Of a stretch of DNA of 64,000 nucleotides, positions 1-8,622 are shown one piece after another (position 1 is the stretch's first letter; each line of letters begins with the position of its first letter). This stretch comes from Polynucleobacter necessarius. GTDB lineage: Bacteria > Pseudomonadota > Gammaproteobacteria > Burkholderiales > Burkholderiaceae. The stretch lies in assembly GCA_900095165.1 (NCBI GenBank), contig LT606947.1:1670309-1734308 (forward strand), written 5' to 3'. A program made the position numbers and the translations under genes. Under the pieces are notes generated by a model that did not search any database, was not told the DNA's origin, and saw only the letters and a list, made by a program, of their open reading frames with translations.

Positions 1-579
1 ATGCAGGACGATGATCTTTACCTCTTAGATTTTAGCTGGCTTGACTATCGGCTTGACATGATGGGGCAGAACCCAAAACTTGTGGTGCTCGGATTTAATG
101 GCGCAATTAATTATTTGCAGATTAGGTCTGCGAATGAAACATTTGAGACGGATACGTTTGAAATGCGCGATGATCTTGTTGGACTTTCCAGTAGTTGGTT
201 TGGTTAAATTATTCAAGGACCAGCTAAAAACGGAGCATTTCAGTATTGCCAAACGGTGAATCGAGCGCCACATCTAATTAAAATTAGAGAATTTAATGAA
301 TTAACAGCTTTTGATCATGAGTTTGAGCCTTACCATGATGATGTTAATTATTGCCTTGAGATATGGAAAAAAGGCTATAGGGTTGGTTATGTAGCCGGAG
401 CACCGATTGCGCGCGATATTGGTACAGGGGGGGGATGCGTTTGAGTGGCAATGTTGGAGTAAATCGTCGCCCCGCCCATTTGAAAAGAAATCATAACATC
501 CTGTTCGAGCGGTACAGTGAGTTTATAAATTCCGGCACTCTCAGGGATCTGGTTGATCAAACAAATCAGGCCGCTTAAT
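1..579 (+). pseudogene. GT2-family [19 protein letters not shown], 5'-truncated by window, in-frame stop and frameshift
   Basis: Frame 1 is open from the window edge to a TAA at 205-207, continues in the same frame to the G8 tract at 427-434, and then carries on in frame 3 to a TAA at 577-579. The pieces join into one [19 protein letters not shown]: an acidic QDDD motif near the start, an NRAP motif near 256, and FEPYHDD followed by YCLEIWKKGYRVGYV, the usual acceptor-side block of GT2 enzymes. The third piece resumes with GMRLSGN and ends in a basic tail with ERY. One additional G (G9) would restore the frame. It would add sugars to a surface polysaccharide from an NDP-sugar. The gene begins outside the window. 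Two independent lesions make it a pseudogene, unless the G tract varies and the stop is an error. Confidence 0.75.
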
Positions 580-598
580 GCGGTCATAACGGAGTTTT

Positions 599-948
599 AT
601 GGAGCTAACTGTAATTATCACTTTCTGCGCCATTTTTCTTTTAGCTGCGCTGCCCTTAAAAAATTATTTAGAGCTTAAAGTGCATGAAAAAAAAGAGAAG
701 CGCTGGATAAATTGGCTTCATGTAGGCCCAATCGACAGGAGTACTGCGATCAGCACAACCAGTCAATAGATAGTCTGAGTTGTGATTATTGTGGTTCAGT
801 AAGACAGTTCCCAAGTCTAGAAATGGTTATTGTCAATAAGCCAAGGTTTGGGTTTATCAACAATACCTTTGAAAAGTACACCCACTTCATGACTCATATA
901 TGTGGTGGTTGTGGCGCTGAACTTTTTAGGGAGCGTTATGAAGACTAA
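599..948 (+). pseudogene. Small membrane-anchored zinc-ribbon protein, frameshifted
   Basis: ATG at 599 follows a GGAG ribosome-binding site and begins a protein with one N-terminal membrane segment (about residues 4-20) and a basic stretch. The frame moves at the C3 run 727-729; adding one C joins it to the frame that ends at the TAA at 946-948. The joined product is about 116 residues and has two CxxC pairs (CDYC and CGGC), a zinc-ribbon arrangement. I do not recognise the family. Its stop codon lies inside the start of the next gene, so the two were probably translationally coupled. The frame resuming at 712 is open on its own, but its first residues look like out-of-frame sequence. Confidence 0.6.
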
Positions 949-1660
949 CCCCCCGATTTTAGCAACATCGTGTGTGGCTCCAGAACTAGGAGTACCATTT
1001 TTAAGTCTCTCTGATTTTGGGCTGCGAAAAGAAATGACGATTAAGAGTCTCTTGATGTGGACTCAAAGTCACCCTGACTTAAAAATTGTTTTGTGTGATG
1101 GTTCAGGATATGATTTTTCGAATGATTTAGAGGGGTATTTGCCTGATGCCAATATCGAGTGCATTATCTTTAAAAACAGTAGGGAGTTAGTGCGGCAGCT
1201 GGGTAAGGGTTATGGAGAGGGTGAGATTATTAAGTACGCCCTCAAAAAATCAGTTTTTTTGCAACAAGCAAATTTTTTTGCGAAGTGCACCGCAAGGCTA
1301 TATGTTGAGAATTTTCATTTGTGCCTCTCCCATTGGAATGAAAAATTTATTTGCCGAGCTGAAATTAAGTATTTACCTTTCCTTAAGAGCATTTCTTTAG
1401 AAATGATTGACGCAAGATTTTTTGTTGTTGATAAGGGCTTTTTTATCGAGAATCTTGCGGACGCTTATTTGTCAGTAAATGATCTAAAAAACTACTATTT
1501 AGAGCATGCATACAGAAATGCAATTATTGCTGCTGGTATTGAGAATTTTTTATTGCCAACTATTCCAATTATTAGGGGTATATCGGGGGTACTGGAGAGG
1601 ACTACGACAATATATTTGATGGAAAACGATACGCTCAAGAAAAAATCTTATTGCAACTAG
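938..1660 (+). CDS. Hypothetical protein of glycan locus, frameshifted C-terminus
   Basis: ATG at 938 has GGGAG just upstream and overlaps the end of the preceding zinc-ribbon gene by 11 bases. The 240-residue product has no transmembrane segment and no motif I can name; the centre is aromatic-rich (FFAKCTARLYVENF, ARFFVVDKGFF). Its position between [20 protein letters not shown] suggests a role in surface glycan synthesis, which is inference. The G5 run at 1585-1589 appears to lack one G. With G6 the reading continues as GGTGEDYDNIFDGKRYAQEK and stops at 1681-1683, a far more protein-like tail than the low-complexity one now encoded. Probably a recent pseudogene with an altered last 25 or so residues. 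Confidence 0.6.
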   Translation: MKTNPPILATSCVAPELGVPFLSLSDFGLRKEMTIKSLLMWTQSHPDLKIVLCDGSGYDFSNDLEGYLPDANIECIIFKNSRELVRQLGKGYGEGEIIKYALKKSVFLQQANFFAKCTARLYVENFHLCLSHWNEKFICRAEIKYLPFLKSISLEMIDARFFVVDKGFFIENLADAYLSVNDLKNYYLEHAYRNAIIAAGIENFLLPTIPIIRGISGVLERTTTIYLMENDTLKKKSYCN

Positions 1661-1881
1661 CAAAAAAATTAACTAATTATTGAATTTAGGTGATCAGCGT
1701 GTTCAGTTGATGCGTATTTGACAGAGCTTAGTATCATTCAAGCGGTTTGATCTCACTTTTATCTGCATGGAGGGAGACTTTTTGCCACCTATTGATTTGG
1801 TAAAAGATATGCAGGGTTGACTTGGTAGAGCCTCAACTGTTATAGCGTCTGACTTGGGCATTTATACTGGAATTAGGAAAA

Positions 1882-1910
1882 TTGCACCCAAGGTTTGAAT
1901 GGTTTACAAT
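1882..1910 (+). promoter_or_regulatory. Sigma-70 promoter of tRNA-Thr
   Basis: TTGCAC at 1882-1887, a 17-base spacer and TACAAT at 1905-1910 lie directly upstream of the tRNA, whose first base is at 1920. The 1684-1881 stretch before it shows no open reading frame or recognisable remnant. Confidence 0.6.
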
Positions 1911-1919
1911 ATATTCTGT

Positions 1920-1995
1920 GCCCCTTTAGCTCATCTGGTAGAGCAACTGATTTGTAATCAGTAGGTGGTCTGTTCGAGCCGGACAAGGGGCACCA
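1920..1995 (+). tRNA. tRNA-Thr (anticodon TGT)
   Basis: A full cloverleaf of 76 bases. The acceptor arm GCCCCTT pairs with AAGGGGC, followed by discriminator A and an encoded CCA. The D arm is GCTC/GAGC. The anticodon stem ACTGA/TCAGT encloses the loop TTTGTAA, giving anticodon TGT, which reads ACA and related Thr codons. The T arm contains TTCGAGC. It sits alone between damaged glycan genes and has its own promoter. Confidence 0.97.
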
Positions 1996-2030
1996 TCTCT
2001 TCATCACCGTTCATATTCCCGAGTAAAAAA

Positions 2031-2720
2031 ATGTCTAGAGGAATCATATCTATATACTGGTGTGATGAGTCTAAGTTGCCTATCGAACGGCTTAAAACCT
2101 CAGTTAAAAAATTTCATCCCGAACTACCTCACGAAATCATTAAAGTGGAGGCGTCAGACGGTGATTCAAAAAACTTGAATCAAAAAGCGACAATGCTGGA
2201 TTTCTCCCCGTTTGATGAAACCCTGTTTTTAGATTTAGATACCGTTGTCATGGGAAACCTCGATTTTGGGTTTGAGAAGGCCAAGACTTTTGGAATGGCA
2301 ATAGCTATTTGTGAAGCGCCATGGGGTAAGCGTTATCAAAAAATATTCACCGGTGATGAGCTTGAGTACAACACCGGCGTTATATTTTTTACTAAAAAGG
2401 CTAAATCAGTTTTTGATAGCCGGAAGGATTTAGCTGGAACTGTTGACTCTTCAATTTTGGGAGTCAATGATCAGGGCGTTTATACAATGCCTGCAAATGA
2501 TCAAGGTTCGTTTGCATTGGCAATAGAGCGCACTGGTTTTAATCCATTTGTATTGCCATTAAATTGGAACTTTAAACCCATGTGGCACCGAAGCTTTTTC
2601 GGCCCCATTAAAGTTTGGCATGATTATGATGACCCACCACTTTTTTTGATGAGCTTAATACCTATTATTCAAATAAAGACTCCATCATTCAATATCGCCA
2701 GGGCTAATTCTGCCTTATGA
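2031..2720 (+). CDS. [19 protein letters not shown] (nucleotide-diphospho-sugar [15 protein letters not shown]), frameshifted C-terminus
   Basis: The product has a DLDTVV motif near residue 71, the DxD-type metal/nucleotide-sugar site of GT-A [12 protein letters not shown] (GT8-like). An EYNTGVIFF block follows and the C-terminal half is aromatic and His-rich. I chose ATG 2031 because the open frame upstream of it runs through the tRNA. The T7 run at 2641-2647 appears one T short. With T8 the tail reads as FFDELNTYYSNKDS and stops at 2705-2707, which looks like the family ending; the present frame runs on to 2720 with an unrelated tail. It would act on a surface glycan in the cytoplasm. Catalytic parts are intact, but folding of the altered end is uncertain. 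Confidence 0.65.
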   Translation: MSRGIISIYWCDESKLPIERLKTSVKKFHPELPHEIIKVEASDGDSKNLNQKATMLDFSPFDETLFLDLDTVVMGNLDFGFEKAKTFGMAIAICEAPWGKRYQKIFTGDELEYNTGVIFFTKKAKSVFDSRKDLAGTVDSSILGVNDQGVYTMPANDQGSFALAIERTGFNPFVLPLNWNFKPMWHRSFFGPIKVWHDYDDPPLFLMSLIPIIQIKTPSFNIARANSAL

Positions 2721-3613
2721 AAAATTTATAAATCATTAGCTCACCCGATTCATTAAATGGTGCTTTAGAGACATGGTTTATTCAGAATAATTTATTTGCC
2801 GGTGCGCCATATAGTTTTGGGGTTAACCCAAGCCAACTTAACTGCTTTACGGTCGTGTATCTAGAGTTAAACCAGGTAAACGTCGATCTCATTCGCCACA
2901 TTAAATCTTTTGGAAATAAAGTGGTTTTGTATCATATGGGCGGTGAAAGCTTGGATAAAGATATTTCGTCATATGCTGAATGTGATTTAGTGGTCCGAAA
3001 CTACTATTTTCCAAGCATCATTAATCAAGCGGGTTTCGAAGGAAAAATCGTATGGGCGCCAAACGGATTTAAAACTGGAGTGGGGCCAAGAGTAAGAGGT
3101 ACGCTTAAGCCATCTTTGCAGCGTCAGTTTGTGGCTGCATTCTTGGGGTGGATTGATAATGCCGCCTCATTTAACAATGAGCGTGCAAGCTTTGCTGGTC
3201 AGGCTGCTGATTGTGGAGAGAATTTATATCTTATGCCATCCAATGGATTTGCTGGTGGTTATAACGTAGGTTTGTATTCTGCGATCATGGAAGATAGTCT
3301 TTTTGCGCCATGTCCATCAGGAAATAATCCAGAAACTATTCGCTTATATGATGCACTGGAGTTAGGTTGCATCCCTATTTCACTATCCCATGAATTTCTT
3401 TTGTCGAAGGATGCCTTAGCGGCGATTGGTCCAGTCCCGTTTCCTATTCTGGCCTCATGGGCGGAGTTACCCCAATTTCTAGAAAAAATGAAGGCTAAGG
3501 CCCTTACTAATCCAAGTGAGATATTGGATCTTCAGCTAAGTTGCATTAATTGGTGGACACAATTTAAGTCGGCCGTTCAGAATACAATTTCTGAGAAGGT
3601 TCAGGCTTTATAA
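2717..3613 (+). pseudogene. Exostosin-like (GT47-type) [19 protein letters not shown], stop at codon 5
   Basis: The frame starts at ATG 2717, right after the preceding gene, and meets TAA at 2729-2731 as codon 5. Downstream it is open to 3613, about 294 residues, with convincing protein sequence directly after the stop (IISSPDSLNGALETWF). The C-terminal half contains APCPSGNNPETIRLYDALE followed by GCIPIS, the signature of exostosin-type [12 protein letters not shown]. A single AAA-to-TAA change would explain the stop. Restart at GTG 2855 would remove about 46 N-terminal residues. Probable role: sugar transfer in capsule or lipopolysaccharide synthesis. The call of a pseudogene is strong if the stop is real. 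Confidence 0.7.
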
Positions 3614-3615
3614 AA

Positions 3616-4956
3616 CTAATTTGTAAGATTTACTGCCTTGGTTTCTGGCAGAAAAATCAGGGCAACAAGTGCGGCGGTACCCAAAAATATCGTCGGATAC
3701 CAAAGCCCCGCAAAATCACTTGCCCACCTCTGATTTAGCAGTGTCACAACGAGGGGTAGTAGTCCTCCAATCCATCCTGCTGCAAGATTGTGCGGAAGTG
3801 TGGCTGCGCTATTTCTGGTTTTAGCTGGGAAGAGTTCTGCGAGTAATGCGGTCTGTGGGCCAACTACGAGCGCCAAGATTGCTGACAAACCTATCAAGAT
3901 AGCCGCAATATAGATGGTTTGATTGCCACCAAGAATGTGCTCTTGCCCAATTTTTTGGAGAAGATGGAATGCCGGCAATATGAATGCGGCACCTAGAATC
4001 AGCCCACTGACGACCACGGGCTTTCTATCAATCTTATCTGAGAGCCATCCGGCAAAGATAGTGAACGGGAGCAATGCAATCGTAGCGTAAATACTCAATT
4101 GGTCTACAAGCTGCGATGGTAATTTGACCGAAGTCTTTAGAAAAATTGAGGTGTAGACCTGAACACAGAAAAATAACACTGCACCGCCAGCAGAGATGCA
4201 AAAGAACAGCAGAAACATGCGGTTGCGGGTTTCTGGATCTTTGAAGTTATCTCGTAACGGACTCTTGGATTGAGTTTCTGCCTTGCTCAGTTGTAAATAG
4301 ATCGGCGTTTCCTCTATGGCCATTCTTGCTTTAAATGCGACCAGTAGCAAAATGAGCGAAACCCAAAATGGCACTCGCCAACCCCATGTTAGAAATTCTG
4401 CCGTTGTTAGCCAGTATTGCAGGATGGTAATTTGCAGAGTTGAAACTAAAATTCCTATCGGTCCCATTAACTGCAGGAAGCTGGTCTTAAAGCCACGATT
4501 GGAGTTGCCTGCATGCTCAGTGAGGTACACAGCGCTTCCACCGATCTCACCACCCGCCGATAGGCCCTGCAATAGTCTCAAACTAACCAATAGGATGGGC
4601 GCCCAAATTCCAACTTGTGCATAGGTCGGCAAAAAACCAACGCAGACCGTTGCGATACCCATGAGGGTAATAGTGATCATGAAGACGGGGCGGCGGCCAA
4701 TACGGTCGCCGATGCCACCGAAAATAGCCGCTCCAATAGGCCTGACCACCATGCCAACACCAAAGGTTGCCAGGCTGGTCAAGAGGCCGGTGCTAGGGTC
4801 ACTCGATGGAAAGAAGAGGAGGTCAAAAACTACCGCCAGAGTGGCAAATGTCAGGAAGTCATACCACTCGAGAAAAGTTCCAAAGCAGGCTGCAATGGCC
4901 ACTTTTCTGTACGAATGCGATGAAGCCTTGATTGCCGATGCGCTGGTAGCAGTCAA
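3616..4956 (-). CDS. MFS transporter, metabolite:H+ symporter (MHS) type
   Basis: An intact 446-residue inner-membrane transporter with about twelve hydrophobic segments. GTFLEWYDF at residues 26-34 is the N-terminal signature of the MHS group (ProP, KgtP, ShiA relatives). GDRIGRRP in the first cytoplasmic loop and a related SDKIDRKP in the middle loop are the paired MFS loop motifs. It probably imports an organic acid or small zwitterion with protons; the substrate cannot be told from sequence. It faces the glycan locus tail to tail, with only two bases between the stop codons. Intact transporters of this kind suit a cell that takes metabolites from its surroundings. Confidence 0.85.
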   Translation of the reverse strand: MTATSASAIKASSHSYRKVAIAACFGTFLEWYDFLTFATLAVVFDLLFFPSSDPSTGLLTSLATFGVGMVVRPIGAAIFGGIGDRIGRRPVFMITITLMGIATVCVGFLPTYAQVGIWAPILLVSLRLLQGLSAGGEIGGSAVYLTEHAGNSNRGFKTSFLQLMGPIGILVSTLQITILQYWLTTAEFLTWGWRVPFWVSLILLLVAFKARMAIEETPIYLQLSKAETQSKSPLRDNFKDPETRNRMFLLFFCISAGGAVLFFCVQVYTSIFLKTSVKLPSQLVDQLSIYATIALLPFTIFAGWLSDKIDRKPVVVSGLILGAAFILPAFHLLQKIGQEHILGGNQTIYIAAILIGLSAILALVVGPQTALLAELFPAKTRNSAATLPHNLAAGWIGGLLPLVVTLLNQRWASDFAGLWYPTIFLGTAALVALIFLPETKAVNLTN

Positions 4957-4959
4957 TTT

Positions 4960-6234
4960 TTATTCTGGATCTGTAGACGATTCAATTAGGGGCGCAGATA
5001 AATTTTTGCTCGGTTTAACGCCGAGCTCACGCACCTTCTCAGCGCTACGAATCAGATTACCTTTACCAGTCTTGAGTTTATTGAAAGCATCGTGATAACT
5101 GGTTTGGGCTTGATCTAAGCGTTGACCTAACTTTTCAAGATCATCTACAAAGCCAACAAACTTATCGTAGAGGGTGCCGCATTGTTTTGCGATTTCGAGA
5201 GCATTGCGGTTTTGATGGTCTTGGCGCCACAGATGGGCAATAGTTCTCAAAGTTGCCATCAAGGTGCTGGGACATACCAGCACAATATTCTTTGCTAAGG
5301 CCTCTTGATAGAGGTTTGGTGCGGTCTTGAGTGCTAATAAGAAAGCAGGCTCAATGGGTACAAACATCAATACAAAGTCTACCGAGCCAATGCCGTATAG
5401 AGAGCTATAGTTCTTTCCAGAGAGTCCTTGGATATGCTGACGTAAAGATTGAATATGTGCCGCCAACTCTTGCTCGGCAATAGCTGGATCTGCGGCCTCG
5501 GCGTGGCGTGAGTAAGCAGTGATCGAGACTTTGCTATCTACAACTAAACTTCTGCCTTCTGGTAACTTAACGACCACGTCTGGTTGTAAGCGTGAGCCAT
5601 CGGTCTGGGTGTGGCTATCTTGTACCAGGTACTCTTCGCCCTTGCGCAGACCTGAAGATTCGAGAATCGATTCCAGAACCAACTCACCCCAGTTACCCTG
5701 CACTTTAGAATCACCCTTTAGGGCCTGGGTTAGTGAGCGAGTTTCATCGGACATACGCAGATTGAGATTAGCAAGACGTTCGATCTCGCTCTTGAGTGCA
5801 AAGCGTTCGCGCGCTTCGTTGCCGTAAGAGGTATTAACTTGCTCTTTAAACTCAGATAACTTGACCTGTAATGGTTTGAGTAATGCATCTAAGTTGGCAA
5901 CGTTCTGTTCAGCAAAACGTTTAGATTTATCTTCCAGAATCTCGTTTGCTAAATTCTTGAACTGACTGGTGAGGACTTCTTTCGCTTCATTGAGAGACTC
6001 AATTCTCCCAAGACCTTGCTTGCGCTCAGAATCAAGGGCCGCCTCAAATCGAATAGCATTTTGCAGGGCTTGGTCACGCTCTGACCTTAGGCTAACAACC
6101 AGAGAGGCTTCGGCCTGAGCCTGTTGTTCAACACGGGCAAGTGCAGAGCGTAAATTAAGCACATAGCCTAAAAGGCCTGCACACAAACCAAATGGCAGAC
6201 CAAATAGAAGAAGAGAGCTTAAATCAAAAGTCAC
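4960..6234 (-). CDS. rmuC: DNA recombination protein RmuC
   Basis: 424 residues: one N-terminal membrane anchor (about 7-26), a long charged coiled coil to about residue 185, then the RmuC nuclease-like domain starting at QGNWGELVLESILE, with DVVVKLPEGRSLVVDSKVS and a conserved VDFVLMFVPIEPAF block. RmuC limits inversions and rearrangements at short repeats. Length and domain order are normal and no lesion is seen. The MHS transporter gene follows three bases after its stop on the same strand, so the two may be co-transcribed. Confidence 0.9.
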   Translation of the reverse strand: MTFDLSSLLLFGLPFGLCAGLLGYVLNLRSALARVEQQAQAEASLVVSLRSERDQALQNAIRFEAALDSERKQGLGRIESLNEAKEVLTSQFKNLANEILEDKSKRFAEQNVANLDALLKPLQVKLSEFKEQVNTSYGNEARERFALKSEIERLANLNLRMSDETRSLTQALKGDSKVQGNWGELVLESILESSGLRKGEEYLVQDSHTQTDGSRLQPDVVVKLPEGRSLVVDSKVSITAYSRHAEAADPAIAEQELAAHIQSLRQHIQGLSGKNYSSLYGIGSVDFVLMFVPIEPAFLLALKTAPNLYQEALAKNIVLVCPSTLMATLRTIAHLWRQDHQNRNALEIAKQCGTLYDKFVGFVDDLEKLGQRLDQAQTSYHDAFNKLKTGKGNLIRSAEKVRELGVKPSKNLSAPLIESSTDPE

Positions 6235-6267
6235 TGATGATCGCGCGTTGTTTTACTGGAAAAGTGA

Positions 6268-6576
6268 TTAAGCTTTTACTAAGGCTTGTAATTCACCGCT
6301 CTGAAACATTTCAGTCATGATGTCTGAGCCGCCAATGAATTCACCATTGATATAAAGCTGAGGAATTGTTGGCCAGTTAGCAAATTCTTTAATGCCCTGA
6401 CGAATTTCTGCATCTTCCAATACGTTCACGGTGTGCAGTTTTTCTACGCCGCATGATTTCAAGATATTGATCGCATTTCCGGAAAAGCCGCACTGAGGAA
6501 AGTGAGCATTACCCTTCATAAACAACACCACTGGGTGACTAGAAACGATTTCTTGAATTCTTGCTTGGGTATCCAT
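6268..6576 (-). CDS. grxD: Monothiol glutaredoxin, Grx4/GrxD type
   Basis: 102 residues with the monothiol active site CGFS at 29-32, the [19 protein letters not shown] block that binds glutathione, and the length typical of single-domain bacterial Grx4. These proteins carry or transfer [2Fe-2S] clusters with BolA-type partners and glutathione. The KG before the active site ([12 protein letters not shown]) matches the family. It lies downstream of prmC on the same strand, an order common in betaproteobacteria, with about 105 bases between. Confidence 0.93.
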   Translation of the reverse strand: MDTQARIQEIVSSHPVVLFMKGNAHFPQCGFSGNAINILKSCGVEKLHTVNVLEDAEIRQGIKEFANWPTIPQLYINGEFIGGSDIMTEMFQSGELQALVKA

Positions 6577-6681
6577 AATTTTTTCCTAAATTGACACTGT
6601 AAGGTGATCTTGATTTGTAACTAACAGTAAGGGTAATTTTAAGACTATCTGAAGAAAAGGGTTAATTCCTCCATCTCGGTT

Positions 6682-7530
6682 TTAAAGCTTTTTGCGCCCG
6701 GAGGCCGCCCGGTGGTGACCTGCCAAATCGAGGTGAACCTGAACATCTGCTAAACCTGAAATTTTCATCAGATGTATCACGGCTTTAGACTGATTAAACC
6801 CATGTTCAACGGCGATTAGGCCTCCTGGCTTCAGGTATTTATCTGCCCCAGAAATAATCTCCTCAAGACAGGTCAGTCCACTGGCTTTATCCGTTAATGC
6901 TGCGATGGGCTCAAACCGCAGGTCTCCCTGGGTGAGATGGAGGTCTTGGTCTGCAATATAAGGTGGATTACTCACAATCACATCAAACTGGATTTTTGGA
7001 GCTACAGCCTCATACCAGCTGCCTTGTGAAAACTGGACTTGATCTGTCAGATTTAATGATTTGGCATTTTGTATTGCAATTGCTAATGCCCCTCCTGATT
7101 GGTCTGTTGCAATTACTGAGACCAATGGAGTTGCGCTTGCAATCGCGAGTGCGATAGCGCCAGAGCCCGTACCTAGATCTAATGCTGTTACAGGGTTATT
7201 GAGTTTGGCGATTTCAGCAAGAGCAATGTCAACTAAGAGCTCAGTTTCGGGGCGCGGGATCAGTACTCCAGGCCATACCTGCAGCTCAATATTGTGAAAG
7301 CCCTTCTTGCCCAAGATATAGGCGATCGGTTCACCGCTTACTCTTCTGGAAACTAGGCTGCTCCATTCTTCAAGCGCCGCTTCGTTCAGCGTCATATCGT
7401 CGCGCGATAGAAGGGCAGAGCGTGGGAGTTGGTGGTGTTTCTCTAGTAGATGGGCTAGCAATATGCGTGCTTCATTAGCTGGCAGCGCACAGTTGTGAAT
7501 TAATTCACGTAAAGACTGGCCGACACTCAT
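6682..7530 (-). CDS. prmC: Peptide chain release factor N5-glutamine [17 protein letters not shown]
   Basis: 282 residues. An N-terminal helical domain recognises the release factor. The Rossmann [17 protein letters not shown] domain has the SAM-binding DLGTGSG at 118-124 and the catalytic NPPY at 188-191 that holds the glutamine amide. PrmC methylates the Gln of the GGQ motif in RF1 and RF2. The gene starts 12 bases after the end of prfA, whose product is its substrate, so they form an operon with hemA. Complete. Confidence 0.95.
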   Translation of the reverse strand: MSVGQSLRELIHNCALPANEARILLAHLLEKHHQLPRSALLSRDDMTLNEAALEEWSSLVSRRVSGEPIAYILGKKGFHNIELQVWPGVLIPRPETELLVDIALAEIAKLNNPVTALDLGTGSGAIALAIASATPLVSVIATDQSGGALAIAIQNAKSLNLTDQVQFSQGSWYEAVAPKIQFDVIVSNPPYIADQDLHLTQGDLRFEPIAALTDKASGLTCLEEIISGADKYLKPGGLIAVEHGFNQSKAVIHLMKISGLADVQVHLDLAGHHRAASGRKKL

Positions 7531-7542
7531 TCTGGGCTGAGC

Positions 7543-8622
7543 TTAATTATCGCCAAGTGCCGCAAGGAGTTCAGCTTGATGTTCGGATGCCAGGGCGTTG
7601 CAGAGATCATTTAAATCACCATCCATCATGGCATCGATTTTGTACAGCGTGAGGTTAATGCGATGATCGGTAATGCGACCCTGCGGAAAGCTGTAAGTGC
7701 GAATGCGGTCGCTACGATCACCGGAACCAATTAAAGATTTCCTGGTCTGTGCTTCGAGCTGATGCTTCTCACGTTCTCGTGCATCCATGATGCGAGCTAC
7801 CAGTACTTTCATAGCTTGCTCGCGGTTACGGTGCTGACTGCGATCATCTTGGCACTCCACTACGGTCCCAGTCGGTAAATACGTAATACGTACCGCAGAA
7901 TCTGTTTTATTAATATGCTGACCGCCAGCACCTGAAGCTCTAAAAGTATCAATACGCAGTTCGGCGGGATTAATTTTCAGTGCTTCTAGTTCATCCGCCT
8001 CCGGCATAACTGCTACCGTACAGGCCGAAGTATGGATACGGCCCTGAGTTTCCGTTTGAGGTACGCGTTGCACGCGATGACCGCCGGACTCAAACTTGAG
8101 TCGAGAGTAAACCGATTGGCCCACTAAGCGTAGAACAACTTCTTTGTAGCCACCAAGATCAGACTCAGCGGCATTTACTACTTCTACTTTCCAGCCTTGG
8201 CGTTCCGCAAAGCGCGTATACATGCGCAGTAAATCGCCTGCAAATAGCGCGCTCTCATCACCACCAGTGCCTGCACGAATTTCTAGGAAGACATTGCGTT
8301 CATCGTTAATATCTTTGGGTAGCAAAAGTTTTTGTAGAACGCTTTCAAGCTCTTGCATGGTGGCTTGAGCTTGCTTTTGTTCTTCATCAGCAAAGTCTTT
8401 CATCTCAGGATCTTTGCGCATCTCTTCTGCGGCTTGAGCATCTGCCTCGGCTTGTTTGTATAGGCCGAATTGCTCCACTACCATCGCAATATCCGAATGC
8501 TCACGCGTGAGCTTGCGATAGTTGTCCATATCCTTCGTGGACTCTTCGGTAGTTAATAGGGAATTGAGTTCGGCTAAGCGCGTGTCTAGGTGGTCTAGCT
8601 TAACCCGCATGCTGGGCTTCAT
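7543..8622 (-). CDS. prfA: Peptide chain release factor 1
   Basis: 359 residues, the usual RF1 length. The codon-reading PxT tripeptide is present as PQT at 188-190, before [10 protein letters not shown], and the peptidyl-tRNA hydrolysis motif GGQ is at 233-235. RF1 terminates translation at UAA and UAG. The start codon follows the hemA stop with no gap. Intact RF1 matters here because several neighbouring genes have acquired UAG or UAA stops. Confidence 0.97.
   Translation of the reverse strand: MKPSMRVKLDHLDTRLAELNSLLTTEESTKDMDNYRKLTREHSDIAMVVEQFGLYKQAEADAQAAEEMRKDPEMKDFADEEQKQAQATMQELESVLQKLLLPKDINDERNVFLEIRAGTGGDESALFAGDLLRMYTRFAERQGWKVEVVNAAESDLGGYKEVVLRLVGQSVYSRLKFESGGHRVQRVPQTETQGRIHTSACTVAVMPEADELEALKINPAELRIDTFRASGAGGQHINKTDSAVRITYLPTGTVVECQDDRSQHRNREQAMKVLVARIMDAREREKHQLEAQTRKSLIGSGDRSDRIRTYSFPQGRITDHRINLTLYKIDAMMDGDLNDLCNALASEHQAELLAALGDN

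Noticed and set aside
25-273. Minus-strand open frame opposite the GT2 gene
   Set aside because: Composition is that of an antisense shadow; the plus strand reads as a [19 protein letters not shown].
4316-5095. Several plus-strand frames over the MHS transporter and rmuC
   Set aside because: All are antisense shadows of well-recognised minus-strand genes.
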